Origin: Actinernus sp. WN-2022
Taxonomy: Eukaryota; Cnidaria; Anthozoa; Actiniaria; Actinernidae
NCBI GenBank assembly: GCA_030867875.1
Contig: JAOWCC010000655.1
Location: 11,802,269-11,866,268 of the forward strand
Direction of reading: 5' to 3'
Length of the DNA: 64,000 bases
The notes beneath the pieces are model-generated. The model was not told the origin of the DNA. It searched no databases and was given only the letters and a program-made list of their open reading frames with translations. Numbering within the stretch: the stretch's first letter is position 1; each line of letters opens with the position of its first letter. The translations under genes and the position numbers were made by a program. Positions 39,361 through 51,917 of this stretch are shown piece after piece.

Positions 39361-42300
39361 TAAAAATAGAAAAACAATAGAAGCAATGTTCCTATTTTAA
39401 CACTAGTTTGCCCTATGTTTTAATAAATAGCTTTAAAATAGCATAATAATAGAAGCAATGTCCCTATAATTTTAACACTAGTTTGCCCTATGTTTTAATA
39501 AATAGCTTTAAAATAGCATAATAATAGAAGCAATGTCCCTATAATTTTAACACTAGTTTGCCCTATGTTTTAATAAATAGCTTTAAAATAGCATAATAAT
39601 AGAAGCAATGTCCCTATTTTAACACTAGTTTGCCCTATGTTTTAATAAATAGCTTTAAAATAGCATAATAATAGAAGCAATGTCCCTATAATTTTAACAC
39701 TAGTTTGCCCTATGTTTTAATAAATAGCTTTAAAATAGCATAATAATAGAAGCAATGTTCCTATTTTAACACTAGTTTGCCCTATGTTTTAATAAATAGC
39801 TTTAAAATAGCATAATAATAGAAGCAATGTTCCTATTTTAACACTAGTTTGCCCTATGTTTTAATAAATAGCTTTAAAATAGCATAATAATAGAAGCAAT
39901 GTTCCTATTTTAACACTAGTTTGCCCTATGTTTTAATAAATAGCTTTAAAATAGCATAATAATAGAAGCAATGTCCCTATTTTAACACTAGTTTGCCCTA
40001 TGTTTTAATAAATAGCTTTAAAATAGCATAATAATAGAAGCAATGTCCCTATTTTAACACTAGTTTGCCCTATGTTTTAATAAATAGCTTTAAAATAGCA
40101 TAATAATAGAAGCAATGTTCCCTATTTTAACACTAGTTTGCCCTATGTTTTAATAAATAGCTTTAAAATAGAAAAATAATAGAAGCAATGTCCCTATTTT
40201 AACACTAGTTTGCCCTATATTTTAATAAATAGCTTTAAAATAGCATAATAATAGAAGCAATGTCCCTATAATTTTAACACTAGTTTGCCCTATGTTTTAA
40301 TAAATAGCTTTAAAATAGCATAATAATAGAAGCAATGTCCCTATTTTAACACTAGTTTGCCCTATGTTTTAATAAATAGCTTTAAAATAGCATAATAATA
40401 GAAGCAATGTCCCTATAATTTTAACACTAGTTTGCCCTATGTTTTAATAAATAGCTTTAAAATAGCATAATAATAGAAGCAATGTTCCTATTTTAATACT
40501 AGTTTGCCCTATGTTTTAATAAATAGCTTTAAAATAGCATAATAATAGAAGCAATGTTCCTATTTTAACACTAGTTTTCCCTATGTTTTAATAAATAGCT
40601 TTAAAATAGCATAATAATAGAAGCAATGTCCCTATTTTAACACTAGTTTGCCCTATGTTTTAATAAATAGCTTTAAAATAGCATAATAATAGAAGCAATG
40701 TCCCTATTTTAACACTAGTTTGCCCTATGTTTTAATAAATAGCTTTAAAATAGCATAATAATAGAAGCAATGTTCCCTATTTTAACACTAGTTTGCCCTA
40801 TGTTTTAATAAATAGCTTTAAAATAGCATAATAATAGAAGCAATGTTCCCTATTTTAACACTAGTTTGCCCTATGTTTTAATAAATAGCTTTAAAATAGC
40901 ATAATAATAGAAGCAATGTTCCCTATTTTAACACTAGTTTGCCCTATGTTTTAATAAATAGCTTTAAAATAGCATAATAATAGAAGCAATGTCCCTATTT
41001 TAACACTAGTTTGCCCTATGTTTTAATAAATAGCTTTAAAATAGCATAACAATAGAAGCAATGTCCCTATTTTAACACTAGTTTGCCCTATGTTTTAATA
41101 AATAGCTTTAAAATAGCATAATAATAGAAGCAATGTCCCTATTTTAACACTAGTTTGCCCTATGTTTTAATAAATAGCTTTAAAATAGAAAAACAATAGA
41201 AGCAATGTCCCTATTTTAACACTAGTTTGCCCTATGTTTTAATAAATAGCTTTAAAATAGCATAATAATAGAAGCAATGTTCCTATTTTAACACTAGTTT
41301 GCCCTATGTTTTAATAAATAGCTTTAAAATAGAAAAACAATAGAAGCAATGTTCCTATTTTAACACTAGTTTGCCCTATGTTTTAATAAATAGCTTTAAA
41401 ATAGAAAAACAATAGAAGCAATGTTCCTATTTTAACACTAGTTTGCCCTATGTTTTAATAAATAGCTTTAAAATAGCATAATAATAGAAGCAATGTTCCT
41501 ATTTTAACACTAGTTTGCCCTATGTTTTAATAAATAGCTTTAAAATAGAAAAACAATAGAAGCAATGTTCCCTATTTTAACACTAGTTTGCCCTATGTTT
41601 TAATAAATAGCTTTAAAATAGCATAATAATAGAAGCAATGTCCCTATTTTAACACTAGTTTGCCCTATGTTTTAATAAATAGCTTTAAAATAGAAAAACA
41701 ATAGAAGCAATATTCCTATTTTACCACTAGTTTGCCCTATGTTTTAATAAATAGCTTTAAAATAGAAAAACAATAGAAGCAATGTTCCTATTTTAACACT
41801 AGTTTGCCCTATGTTTTAATAAATAGCTTTAAAATAGAAAAACAATAGAAGCAATGTTCCTATTTTAACACTAGTTTGCCCTATGTTTTAATAAATAGCT
41901 TTAAAATAGCATAATAATAGAAGCAATGTCCCTATTTTAATACTAGTTTGCCCTATGTTTTAATAAATAGCTTTAAAATAGCATAATAATAGAAGCAATG
42001 TTCCTATTTTAACACTAGTTCGCCCTATGTTTTAATAAATAGCTTTAAAATAGCATAATAATAGAAGCAATGTTCCTATTTTAACACTAGTTTGCCCTAT
42101 GTTTTAATAAATAGCTTTAAAATAGCATAATAATAGAAGCAATGTCCCTATTTTAACACTAGTTTGCCCTATGTTTTAATAAATAGCTTTAAAATAGCAT
42201 AATAATAGAAGCAATGTCCCTATTTTAACACTAGCTTGCCCTATGTTTTAATAAATAGCTTTAAAATAGCATAATAATAGAAGCAATGTTCCTATTTTAA

Positions 42301-45300
42301 CACTAGTTTGCCCTATGTTTTAATAAATAGCTTTAAAATAGCATAATAATAGAAGCAATGTTCCTATTTTAACACTAGTTTGCCCTATGTTTTAATAAAT
42401 AGCTTTAAAATAGCATAATAATAGAAGCAATGTTCCTATTTTAACACTAGTTTGCCCTATGTTTTAATAAATAGCTTTAAAATAGAAAAAAAATAGAAAA
42501 ACAATAGAAGCAATGTTCCTATTTTAACACTAGTTTGTCCTATGTTTTAATAAATAGCTTTAAAATAGCATAATAATAGAAGCAATGTTCCCTATTTTAA
42601 CACTAGTTTGCCCTATGTTTTAATAAATAGCTTTAAAATAGAAAAACAATAGAAGCAATGTCCCTATTTTAACACTAGTTTGCCCTATGTTTTAATAAAT
42701 AGCTTTAAAATAGCATAATAATAGAAGCAATGTTCCTATTTTAACACTAGTTTGCCCTATGTTTTAATAAATAGCTTTAAAATAGAAAAACAATAGAAGC
42801 AATGTTCCTATTTTAACACTAGTTTGCCCTATGTTTTAATAAATAGCTTTAAAATAGAAAAACAATAGAAGCAATGTTCCTATTTTAACACTAGTTTGCC
42901 CTATGTTTTAATAAATAGCTTTAAAATAGCATAATAATAGAAGCAATGTTCCTATTTTAACACTAGTTTGCCCTATGTTTTAATAAATAGCTTTAAAATA
43001 GAAAAACAATAGAAGCAATGTTCCCTATTTTAACACTAGTTTGCCCTATGTTTTAATAAATAGCTTTAAAATAGCATAATAATAGAAGCAATGTCCCTAT
43101 TTTAACACTAGTTTGCCCTATGTTTTAATAAATAGCTTTAAAATAGAAAAACAATAGAAGCAATATTCCTATTTTACCACTAGTTTGCCCTATGTTTTAA
43201 TAAATAGCTTTAAAATAGAAAAACAATAGAAGCAATGTTCCTATTTTAACACTAGTTTGCCCTATGTTTTAATAAATAGCTTTAAAATAGAAAAACAATA
43301 GAAGCAATGTTCCTATTTTAACACTAGTTTGCCCTATGTTTTAATAAATAGCTTTAAAATAGCATAATAATAGAAGCAATGTCCCTATTTTAATACTAGT
43401 TTGCCCTATGTTTTAATAAATAGCTTTAAAATAGCATAATAATAGAAGCAATGTTCCTATTTTAACACTAGTTCGCCCTATGTTTTAATAAATAGCTTTA
43501 AAATAGCATAATAATAGAAGCAATGTTCCTATTTTAACACTAGTTTGCCCTATGTTTTAATAAATAGCTTTAAAATAGCATAATAATAGAAGCAATGTCC
43601 CTATTTTAACACTAGTTTGCCCTATGTTTTAATAAATAGCTTTAAAATAGAAAAACAATAGAAGCAATGTTCCTATTTTAACACTAGTTTGCCCTATGTT
43701 TTAATAAATAGCTTTAAAATAGCATAATAATAGAAGCAATGTCCCTATTTTAATACTAGTTTGCCCTATGTTTTAATAAATAGCTTTAAAATAGCATAAT
43801 AATAGAAGCAATGTTCCTATTTTAACACTAGTTCGCCCTATGTTTTAATAAATAGCTTTAAAATAGCATAATAATAGAAGCAATGTTCCTATTTTAACAC
43901 TAGTTTGCCCTATGTTTTAATAAATAGCTTTAAAATAGCATAATAATAGAAGCAATGTCCCTATTTTAACACTAGTTTGCCCTATGTTTTAATAAATAGC
44001 TTTAAAATAGCATAATAATAGAAGCAATGTCCCTATTTTAACACTAGTTTGCCCTATGTTTTAATAAATAGCTTTAAAATAGCATAATAATAGAAGCAAT
44101 GTTCCTATTTTAACACTAGTTTGCCCTATGTTTTAATAAATAGCTTTAAAATAGCATAATAATAGAAGCAATGTTCCTATTTTAACACTAGTTTGCCCTA
44201 TGTTTTAATAAATAGCTTTAAAATAGCATAATAATAGAAGCAATGTTCCTATTTTAACACTAGTTTGCCCTATGTTTTAATAAATAGCTTTAAAATAGAA
44301 AAAAAATAGAAAAACAATAGAAGCAATGTTCCTATTTTAACACTAGTTTGCCCTATGTTTTAATAAATAGCTTTAAAATAGCATACTAATAGAAGCAATG
44401 TTCCTATTTTAACACTAGTTTGCCCTATGTTTTAATAAATAGCTTTAAAATAGCATAATAATAGAAGCAATGTTCCTATTTTAACACTAGTTTGCCCTAT
44501 GTTTTAATAAATAGCTTTAAAATAGCATAATAATAGAAGCAATGTTCCTATTTTAACACTAGTTCGCCCTATGTTTTAATAAATAGCTTTAAAATAGCAT
44601 AATAATAGAAGCAATGTTCCTATTTTAACACTAGTTTGCCCTATGTTTTAATAAATAGCTTTAAAATAGCATAATAATAGAAGCAATGTCCCTATTTTAA
44701 CACTAGTTTGCCCTATGTTTTAATAAATAGCTTTAAAATAGCATAATAATAGAAGCAATGTCCCTATTTTAACACTAGTTTGCCCTATGTTTTAATAAAT
44801 AGCTTTAAAATAGCATAATAATAGAAGCAATGTTCCTATTTTAACACTAGTTTGCCCTATGTTTTAATAAATAGCTTTAAAATAGCATAATAATAGAAGC
44901 AATGTTCCTATTTTAACACTAGTTTGCCCTATGTTTTAATAAATAGCTTTAAAATAGCATAATAATAGAAGCAATGTTCCTATTTTAACACTAGTTTGCC
45001 CTATGTTTTAATAAATAGCTTTAAAATAGAAAAAAAATAGAAAAACAATAGAAGCAATGTTCCTATTTTAACACTAGTTTGCCCTATGTTTTAATAAATA
45101 GCTTTAAAATAGCATAATAATAGAAGCAATGTTCCTATTTTAACACTAGTTTGCCCTATGTTTTAATAAATAGCTTTAAAATAGCATAATAATAGAAGCA
45201 ATGTTTCTATTTTAACACTAGTTTGCCCTATGTTTTAATAAATAGCTTTAAAATAGCATAATAATAGAAGCAATGTTCCTATTTTAACACTAGTTTGCCC

Positions 45301-48300
45301 TATGTTTTAATAAATAGCTTTAAAATAGCATAATAATAGAAGCAATGTCCCTATTTTAACACTAGTTTGCCCTATGTTTTAATAAATAGCTTTAAAATAG
45401 AAAAACAATAGAAGCAATGTTCCTATTTTAACACTAGTTTGCCCTATGTTTTAATAAATAGCTTTAAAATAGCATAATAATTGAAGCAATGTTCCTATTT
45501 TAACACTAGTTTGCCCTATGTTTTAATAAATAGCTTTAAAATAGCATAATAATAGAAGCAATGTCCCTATTTTAACACTAGTTTGCCCTATGCTTTAATA
45601 AATAGCTTTAAAATAGAAAAACAATAGAAGCAATGTTCCTATTTTAACACTAGTTTGCCCTATGTTTTAATAAATAGCTTTAAAATAGCATAATAATAGA
45701 AGCAATGTCCCTATTTTAACACTAGTTTGCCCTATGTTTTAATAAATAGCTTTAAAATAGCATAATAATAGAAGCAATGTCCCTATTTTAACACTAGTTT
45801 GCCCTATGTTTTAATAAATAGCTTTAAAATAGCATAATAATAGAAGCAATGTTCCTATTTTAACACTAGTTTGCCCTATGTTTTAATAAATAGCTTTAAA
45901 ATAGCATAATAATAGAAGCAATGTTCCTATTTTAACACTAGTTTGCCCTATGTTTTAATAAATAGCTTTAAAATAGCATAATAATAGAAGCAATGTTCCT
46001 ATTTTAACACTAGTTTGCCCTATGTTTTAATAAATAGCTTTAAAATAGAAAAAAAATAGAAAAACAATAGAAGCAATGTTCCTATTTTAACACTAGTTTG
46101 CCCTATGTTTTAATAAATAGCTTTAAAATAGCATAATAATAGAAGCAATGTTCCTATTTTAACACTAGTTTGCCCTATGTTTTAATAAATAGCTTTAAAA
46201 TAGCATAATAATAGAAGCAATGTTTCTATTTTAACACTAGTTTGCCCTATGTTTTAATAAATAGCTTTAAAATAGCATAATAATAGAAGCAATGTTCCTA
46301 TTTTAACACTAGTTTGCCCTATGTTTTAATAAATAGCTTTAAAATAGCATAATAATAGAAGCAATGTCCCTATTTTAACACTAGTTTGCCCTATGTTTTA
46401 ATAAATAGCTTTAAAATAGAAAAACAATAGAAGCAATGTTCCTATTTTAACACTAGTTTGCCCTATGTTTTAATAAATAGCTTTAAAATAGCATAATAAT
46501 TGAAGCAATGTTCCTATTTTAACACTAGTTTGCCCTATGTTTTAATAAATAGCTTTAAAATAGCATAATAATAGAAGCAATGTCCCTATTTTAACACTAG
46601 TTTGCCCTATGTTTTAATAAATAGCTTTAAAATAGAAAAACAATAGAAGCAATGTTCCTATTTTAACACTAGTTTGCCCTATGTTTTAATAAATAGCTTT
46701 AAAATAGCATAATAATAGAAGCAATGTCCCTATTTTAACACTAGTTTGCCCTATGTTTTAATAAATAGCTTTAAAATAGCATAATAATAGAAGCAATGTT
46801 CCTATTTTAACACTAGTTCGCCCTATGTTTTAATAAATAGCTTTAAAATAGCATAATAATAGAAGCAATGTTCCTATTTTAACACTAGTTTGCCCTATGT
46901 TTTAATAAATAGCTTTAAAATAGCATAATAATAGAAGCAATGTCCCTATTTTAACACTAGTTTGCCCTATGTTTTAATAAATAGCTTTAAAATAGCATAA
47001 TAATAGAAGCAATGTCCCTATTTTAACACTAGTTTGCCCTATGTTTTAATAAATAGCTTTAAAATAGCATAATAATAGAAGCAATGTTCCTATTTTAACA
47101 CTAGTTTGCCCTATGTTTTAATAAATAGCTTTAAAATAGCATAATAATAGAAGCAATGTTCCTATTTTAACACTAGTTTGCCCTATGTTTTAATAAATAG
47201 CTTTAAAATAGCATAATAATAGAAGCAATGTTCCTATTTTAACACTAGTTTGCCCTATGTTTTAATAAATAGCTTTAAAATAGCATAATAATAGAAGCAA
47301 TGTTCCTATTTTAACACTAGTTTGCCCTATGTTTTAATAAATAGCTTTAAAATAGCATAATAATAGAAGCAATGTTCCTATTTTAACACTAGTTTGCCCT
47401 ATGTTTTAATAAATAGCTTTAAAATAGCATAATAATAGAAGCAATGTTCCTATTTTAACACTAGTTTGCCCTATGTTTTAATAAATAGCTTTAAAATAGC
47501 ATAATAATAGAAGCAATGTCCCTATTTTAACACTAGTTTGCCCTATGTTTTAATAAATAGCTTTAAAATAGCATAATAATAGAAGCAATGTCCCTATTTT
47601 AACACTAGTTTGCCCTATGTTTTAATAAATAGCTTTAAAATAGAAAAACAATAGAAGCAATGTTCCTATTTTAACACTAGTTTGCCCTATGTTTTAATAA
47701 ATAGCTTTAAAATAGCATAATAATAGAAGCAATGTTCCTATTTTAACACTAGTTTGCCCTATGTTTTAATAAATAGCTTTAAAATAGCATAATAATAGAA
47801 TCAATGTCCCTATTTTAACACTAGTTTGCCCTATGTTTTAATAAATAGCTTTAAAATAGCATAATAATAGAAGCAATGTTCCTATTTTAACACTAGTTTG
47901 CCCTATGTTTTAATAAATAGCTTTAAAATAGCATAATAATAGAAGCAATGTTCCTATTTTAACACTAGTTCGCCCTATGTTTTAATAAATAGCTTTAAAA
48001 TAGCATAATAATAGAAGCAATGTTCCTATTTTAACACTAGTTTGCCCTATGTTTTAATAAATAGCTTTAAAATAGCATAACAATAGAAGCAATGTCCCTA
48101 TTTTAACACTAGTTTGCCCTATGTTTTAATAAATAGCTTTAAAATAGCATAATAATAGAAGCAATGTTCCTATTTTAACACTAGTTTGCCCTATGTTTTA
48201 ATAAATAGCTTTAAAATAGCATAATAATAGAAGCAATGTCCCTATTTTAACACTAGTTTGCCCTATGTTTTAATAAATAGCTTTAAAATAGCATAATAAT

Positions 48301-48391
48301 AGAAGCAATGTTCCTATTTTAACACTAGTTTGCCCTATGTTTTAATAAATAGCTTTAAAATAGCATAATAATAGAAGCAATGTTCCCTATT
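39361..48391. repeat. Satellite array, ~72-bp unit, about 125 copies
   Basis: The unit runs TTTTAATAAATAGCTTTAAA, ATAGCATAATAATAGAAGCA, ATGTTCCTATTTTAACACTA, GTTTGCCCTATG (72 bp; 73- and 75-bp variants have extra C or AAT). It ends in poly-T/AT-rich DNA near 48,391. Variant units recur at fixed distance: 1,453 bp for a TATTCC..ACCACTAG unit (41,708 and 43,161) and for a TTCGCCC unit (42,019 and 43,472); about 1,019 bp for three markers between 45,000 and 46,500. So higher-order blocks were duplicated. Every unit contains AATAAA. No coding potential. Confidence 0.95.
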
Positions 48392-48484
48392 TTTTTTATA
48401 AAAATAGTCAAAAACAAGCAAAAAACTAAAAAACTATAAAAATATAGAGGAAAATAGCTTTTAAATAGCAAAATTTTCACAAGG

Positions 48485-48725
48485 GATTACAGATATCTGT
48501 CAGTTATCTATTGATATCTGTAGAATATCTGAAGTTGTAACAGATAATTGACAGATATATGTAATATGTAATATATCTGCAGTTATCTGTCAAATATCTG
48601 TAATGCCTATATTCAATTGACAGATAACTGACATATATATGTCATATATCTGCAGTTATCTGTACAATATCTGTAATGCCTACATTCAATTGCCAGATAA
48701 TTGAGAGATATATGTCATATATTTA
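48485..48725. repeat. ATATCTG/CAGATAT tandem repeat
   Basis: About 2.5 copies of a roughly 100-bp unit made of GACAGATAACTGAC, ATATATCTGCAGTTATCTGT and AATATCTGTAATGCCTA. Locally palindromic. Confidence 0.65.
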
Positions 48726-48726
48726 A

Positions 48727-48839
48727 CAATTATCCTGCAAGATCGCGCGGAATATCGCCAGATACTTAGCCGACGAGGGCCGATAGGTCAGAGCTGGCTA
48801 AAATCAGACGATATTCCGCAAGATCGAGTAGGATAATTG
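48727..48839. repeat. Foldback repeat, 113 bp
   Basis: The left arm CAATTATCCTGCAAGATCG and right arm CGAGTAGGATAATTG are complementary apart from mismatches, as are GGAATATCG and CGATATTCC inside. MITE-like. Confidence 0.65.
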
Positions 48840-49017
48840 ATTTATTATTCAATTCATCGATAGCAAAACGCAGTCTTTACCAAAATACTCGCAAATAGAC
48901 ATCTTCATTTCATAAAATGATTTTGGCGGGAATCTAGTGCCACGCGCGCGCCAGTTGTACACAATTTTGGCGCCTTTTCAGTTCCGATTTTGAACAAAGT
49001 AAACATTTTCAAACTTA

Positions 49018-49095
49018 AGTAGTATAGAGGGTGAGGGTACCGGACCATTTTCCATCATATGGTTTCTGATCTCATACCCCCACCCTATTATTTAT
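49018..49095. repeat. Putative left terminus of E3, foldback
   Basis: It begins AGTAGTATAGAGGGTGAGGG; the complementary arm is ATACCCCCACCCTATTA at about 49,074-49,091. Arms are about 20 bp, weaker than those of E1 and E2. The TTAAGTAGTATA start matches E2. The other terminus is not in the window, so the call is tentative. Confidence 0.5.
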
Positions 49096-49539
49096 CGATC
49101 GTATTTTTTATTCTTCTCAAGGTCAAGGTCAAGGTCGAATTCTCCATAACCGGTTTAACCAGTTCAATCTTTGGATGTCAAATTCTTGGAAATCTCCATA
49201 ACTGGTTTCAATCTTTGGATGTCTAAAGGCTTGATCTATAGTGATGTGTACGTATATTTTCGAAATGTGTTTGAACCAGCCGATTGATGGTTCTTCTCTT
49301 CGTTCTTCTCATACTATAGTATTCAACTTTTCATAGTTGCATTCTAGGCTATCCATTCTAATGGCTTCATTGCCTTGCCTGCTATCCGCTATTGCCATAT
49401 ATTGGCTTCTGCGAGTTTCTTCTATAGTATTTTCCTTTCTTTCTATTTCATAGTGCGTTCGAGGTATCCTGCATCTTCTCTATGTAATGGATGCTGGTGC
49501 ATGGTACTCTATATTTAATATCTAATATAGTAGTATAGG
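49096..49539. other. E3 left arm, non-coding
   Basis: AT-rich with a GGTCAAGGTCAAGGTC repeat near 49,121 and a partly repeated AACCGGTTTAACCAG / TCAATCTTTGGATGTC stretch. The region directly before 49,540 has TATTTAATATCTAATATAG, a likely promoter. It probably is the terminal inverted repeat. Confidence 0.5.
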
Positions 49540-50136
49540 ATGAACTGCAATTCAGAAATCCATGATGAGATGAAAGACTTTGGAGAGTTGTGTCCTTTCT
49601 GCAATGAGCGATTGATAGATTACGTACGCAAGAAAGAGAGTGAGTCGTGTTGTGGCAATACAGAGATAATTAATGATAATGGTATGTATGTTTGCAAAAG
49701 CTGTGGTGTAGTTCATTCATATCGTTTGGTGAATGGATATATCGATTACTACGAAAATAGGTACCGAATGAGACGTAAGTCTATCTACCATAGGAAATAC
49801 CATATTGACAATATATTCATTGCGAAATTTGATTTACGATATGGTGAGTGCATTGATATTCGTAGGATGTTCAATAAATTCGAAAGTGCTATTGATGTTA
49901 TATTGAAACGGAAGAGGTATCCAATACTAGATTTCGTGTTCTATAAGTTGTTCGAAATGAAGTTTCGCGAATCTGGAATCGATAACTATCGCATCCATAT
50001 GCAAAAGTGTACTAGGTACATATCGAAGATTACTGTTAAACGATATGTTAGGATATGGAAGAAGATCTGTGATATGAATGAATGGTTATACATAGAGACT
50101 CATAATGGCGTTTTTGCAAGAAGTGAAGATAATTGA
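49540..50136 (+). CDS. Zinc-ribbon transcription factor, VLTF3/TFIIB-like
   Basis: A 198-aa protein with two Cys pairs in front (CPFC at 19-22 and SCC..) and a ribbon ending CKSCGVVHSY at about 51-60, then a basic part rich in Tyr/Arg/His (YRMRRKSIYHRKYHIDNIF) and a helical tail. The ribbon resembles that of TFIIB, while the part after it recalls the VLTF3-type late transcription factors of large DNA viruses; I cannot separate these by eye. It would steer transcription of viral genes. It is the first gene after the left terminus, the same relative position as the TFIIB-like genes in E1/E2. Confidence 0.6.
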   Translation: MNCNSEIHDEMKDFGELCPFCNERLIDYVRKKESESCCGNTEIINDNGMYVCKSCGVVHSYRLVNGYIDYYENRYRMRRKSIYHRKYHIDNIFIAKFDLRYGECIDIRRMFNKFESAIDVILKRKRYPILDFVFYKLFEMKFRESGIDNYRIHMQKCTRYISKITVKRYVRIWKKICDMNEWLYIETHNGVFARSEDN

Positions 50137-50147
50137 TATGGCAATGA

Positions 50148-50645
50148 TCAACTAGTTGCGTACTTCTTGTTGTATCTCTCTCTGAATCTATCAACTAGTG
50201 GACATAGGTCACTAACTTGATCGTCCAACCAGTTCAACTCTAATGTAAATCTTTCGATGTCGAGTTCTTCTCCACGCAGATATGCCCTTATTTTATTCAA
50301 GATCTTCTGATATGATGTGTACGCAAATTTGCTCATTTCCGTCTTCCTATTGTAGTTTTTCATTTTTAGTAGTCCTTGAAGCAATAGTCCTGATCCCGAT
50401 ATTGTACCGAGAATGATTGGATTTAGTGTTATAGACCCAATGATTACACCTGTACTTGTGAGACCAATTGACGATAAGTGTAGAATTGTATTAACCTTCT
50501 TGAATCGTTTGTATGCTTGCTTGTGGTAGAAGCATTTTTTGTGGTAGTGAGAATACAGGTTTTTTAGCATTTCGACATCTGCTTCACTCAAGTCCTTGTC
50601 TATATGATTGAAGTTGAATATGTCTACTTTCAACGTCTTTGCCAT
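50148..50645 (-). CDS. Polinton helical membrane protein, 165 aa
   Basis: A helical, basic N-terminal part (LYSHYHKKCFYHKQAYKRF), two membrane helices at about 50-90 (LSSIGLTSTGVIIGSI and ILGTISGSGLLLQGL), and a charged tail. The architecture matches the 206-aa E1/E2 membrane proteins, which also sit beside the zinc-ribbon gene in convergent orientation. Function unknown. The start is preceded by ATAGCTATACGTTAC. It lies 11 nt downstream of the 386-aa gene on the same strand. Confidence 0.65.
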   Translation of the reverse strand: MAKTLKVDIFNFNHIDKDLSEADVEMLKNLYSHYHKKCFYHKQAYKRFKKVNTILHLSSIGLTSTGVIIGSITLNPIILGTISGSGLLLQGLLKMKNYNRKTEMSKFAYTSYQKILNKIRAYLRGEELDIERFTLELNWLDDQVSDLCPLVDRFRERYNKKYATS

Positions 50646-50656
50646 ATAGCTATACG

Positions 50657-51817
50657 TTACATAAATTGTTGATACATCTGTTTGTATTCGTCGTCGTCAA
50701 TCAAGCCATCGTTAGAAAGCTTATTGAGTATCTCGACGGCTTCGTTAGACAGTTCGATACTATTATTTCCAGCGTTTTTCGATGCTATTATTAACTCTAG
50801 TCTTTCACATAGCTCATTCGGGTTGTTGTAGTACTTTATTCGACTTTTGTTACAACCACCTGATTTTTTCGTTCCTAAGTCGATCTTACCACTTTTAGAC
50901 GTATATGGAGAGATTCCCGAGAGCTTAATCAGCTTGTTGAATATCCTTTGAGCATCATCAGTGTACAGTCTTCTAGGATTGTAGCGTTTCGTTAGCAACT
51001 CCATAAATGAATTATCGACCTTATGGTTTAGTATCTTCTTACCACTACCATTGTAAGCCTCTAATCTCATCTCTAATAATTTAGCTGGATCGATATACAA
51101 ATTTCCAAACGTATAATCGGACCCTATTTTTAGACCTGTGCCAGTCGTTTTCTTAGATGACTTTGGCGTTTCTATGACGTCCTCATCTGGTACGAATACG
51201 ACTTCCTTCTCTGGTGTCTTTAGTTTTCGCACTTCCTTCAAGTACTTGCTTGCTGCTAATTTTTGATTGCCTAGTATCTTTATTGTCGTGGGTGATTTAG
51301 ATGATTTGATTTGCTTGTTCAGTATCGTTATGGCATTCTGTATTAAGTATTCTGAAGGTATGTCTTTTAAGCTTGGATCGAACCCTAGTTTTTCTAGTCG
51401 TTTAGATTCTTGTGCTCCAAAAATTGGTTTTGTACCATCAATGGCTCCTTTGTCGTTCTCTTCGTCTTCATCTTCGTCTTCCTCGTAATGCGATGGCAGT
51501 TTACCAATCCACGATTCTAAGCCTTTAGTAGATCCTTGTGTTGAGATGGCTTCACTAAGTGTATCGATTGCTCCAGTGATGTTCTCTTGGTTTTCTTGTA
51601 GCTGTTCAATCATCTCATCTTGTTTCTTATCAGCCGATTTCTGCGCCTTTTCGACTGAAGCTGTTACGGGTTGGTATAGCTTTTCGCCAGCTTCTCGTAA
51701 TGATTGATCACCTAGCTTTTTATTGAGTAATCGTTTCTTTAAGATTTGCCTATTTTTCAAGAATTCGTTAATTAAGCTTGCTCTTTCTTCTACTGTCTTA
51801 ATAGTTCTGAACGACAT
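50657..51817 (-). CDS. Large coiled-coil protein, 386 aa (possible DUF8207-type C-terminus)
   Basis: The N-terminal half is coiled coil (about 5-110) with Lys/Glu/Gln-rich heptads, followed by an acidic linker EEDEDEENDKG. The C-terminal half has GSDYTFGNLYIDPAKLLEM and SFMELLTKRYNPRRLYTDDA, which loosely recalls the DUF8207-type domain of invertebrate Polintons. No function is assigned. The start lies next to ACGTATACATATTAG on the minus strand. Position between the membrane protein and packaging ATPase suggests a structural or scaffolding role, which is inferred. Confidence 0.55.
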   Translation of the reverse strand: MSFRTIKTVEERASLINEFLKNRQILKKRLLNKKLGDQSLREAGEKLYQPVTASVEKAQKSADKKQDEMIEQLQENQENITGAIDTLSEAISTQGSTKGLESWIGKLPSHYEEDEDEDEENDKGAIDGTKPIFGAQESKRLEKLGFDPSLKDIPSEYLIQNAITILNKQIKSSKSPTTIKILGNQKLAASKYLKEVRKLKTPEKEVVFVPDEDVIETPKSSKKTTGTGLKIGSDYTFGNLYIDPAKLLEMRLEAYNGSGKKILNHKVDNSFMELLTKRYNPRRLYTDDAQRIFNKLIKLSGISPYTSKSGKIDLGTKKSGGCNKSRIKYYNNPNELCERLELIIASKNAGNNSIELSNEAVEILNKLSNDGLIDDDEYKQMYQQFM

Positions 51818-51835
51818 ACGTATACATATTAGTTA
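51818..51835 (-). promoter_or_regulatory. Start-proximal palindrome, 386-aa gene
   Basis: ACGTATACATATTAG directly upstream of the start codon (minus-strand gene); contains GTATAC, related to the palindrome beside other starts. Confidence 0.4.
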
Positions 51836-51917
51836 CATAATTCGTTACTCTAAGTTAGCGTAACTTTTTGAAATCGTATGTAAATCACACGAAAACCCTC
51901 GAATTCTCATTCTCTAA

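Noticed and set aside
39361..48391. CRISPR or gene array in the 72-bp satellite
   Set aside because: Units are contiguous and nearly identical with no spacers and no open frame; a satellite explains it.
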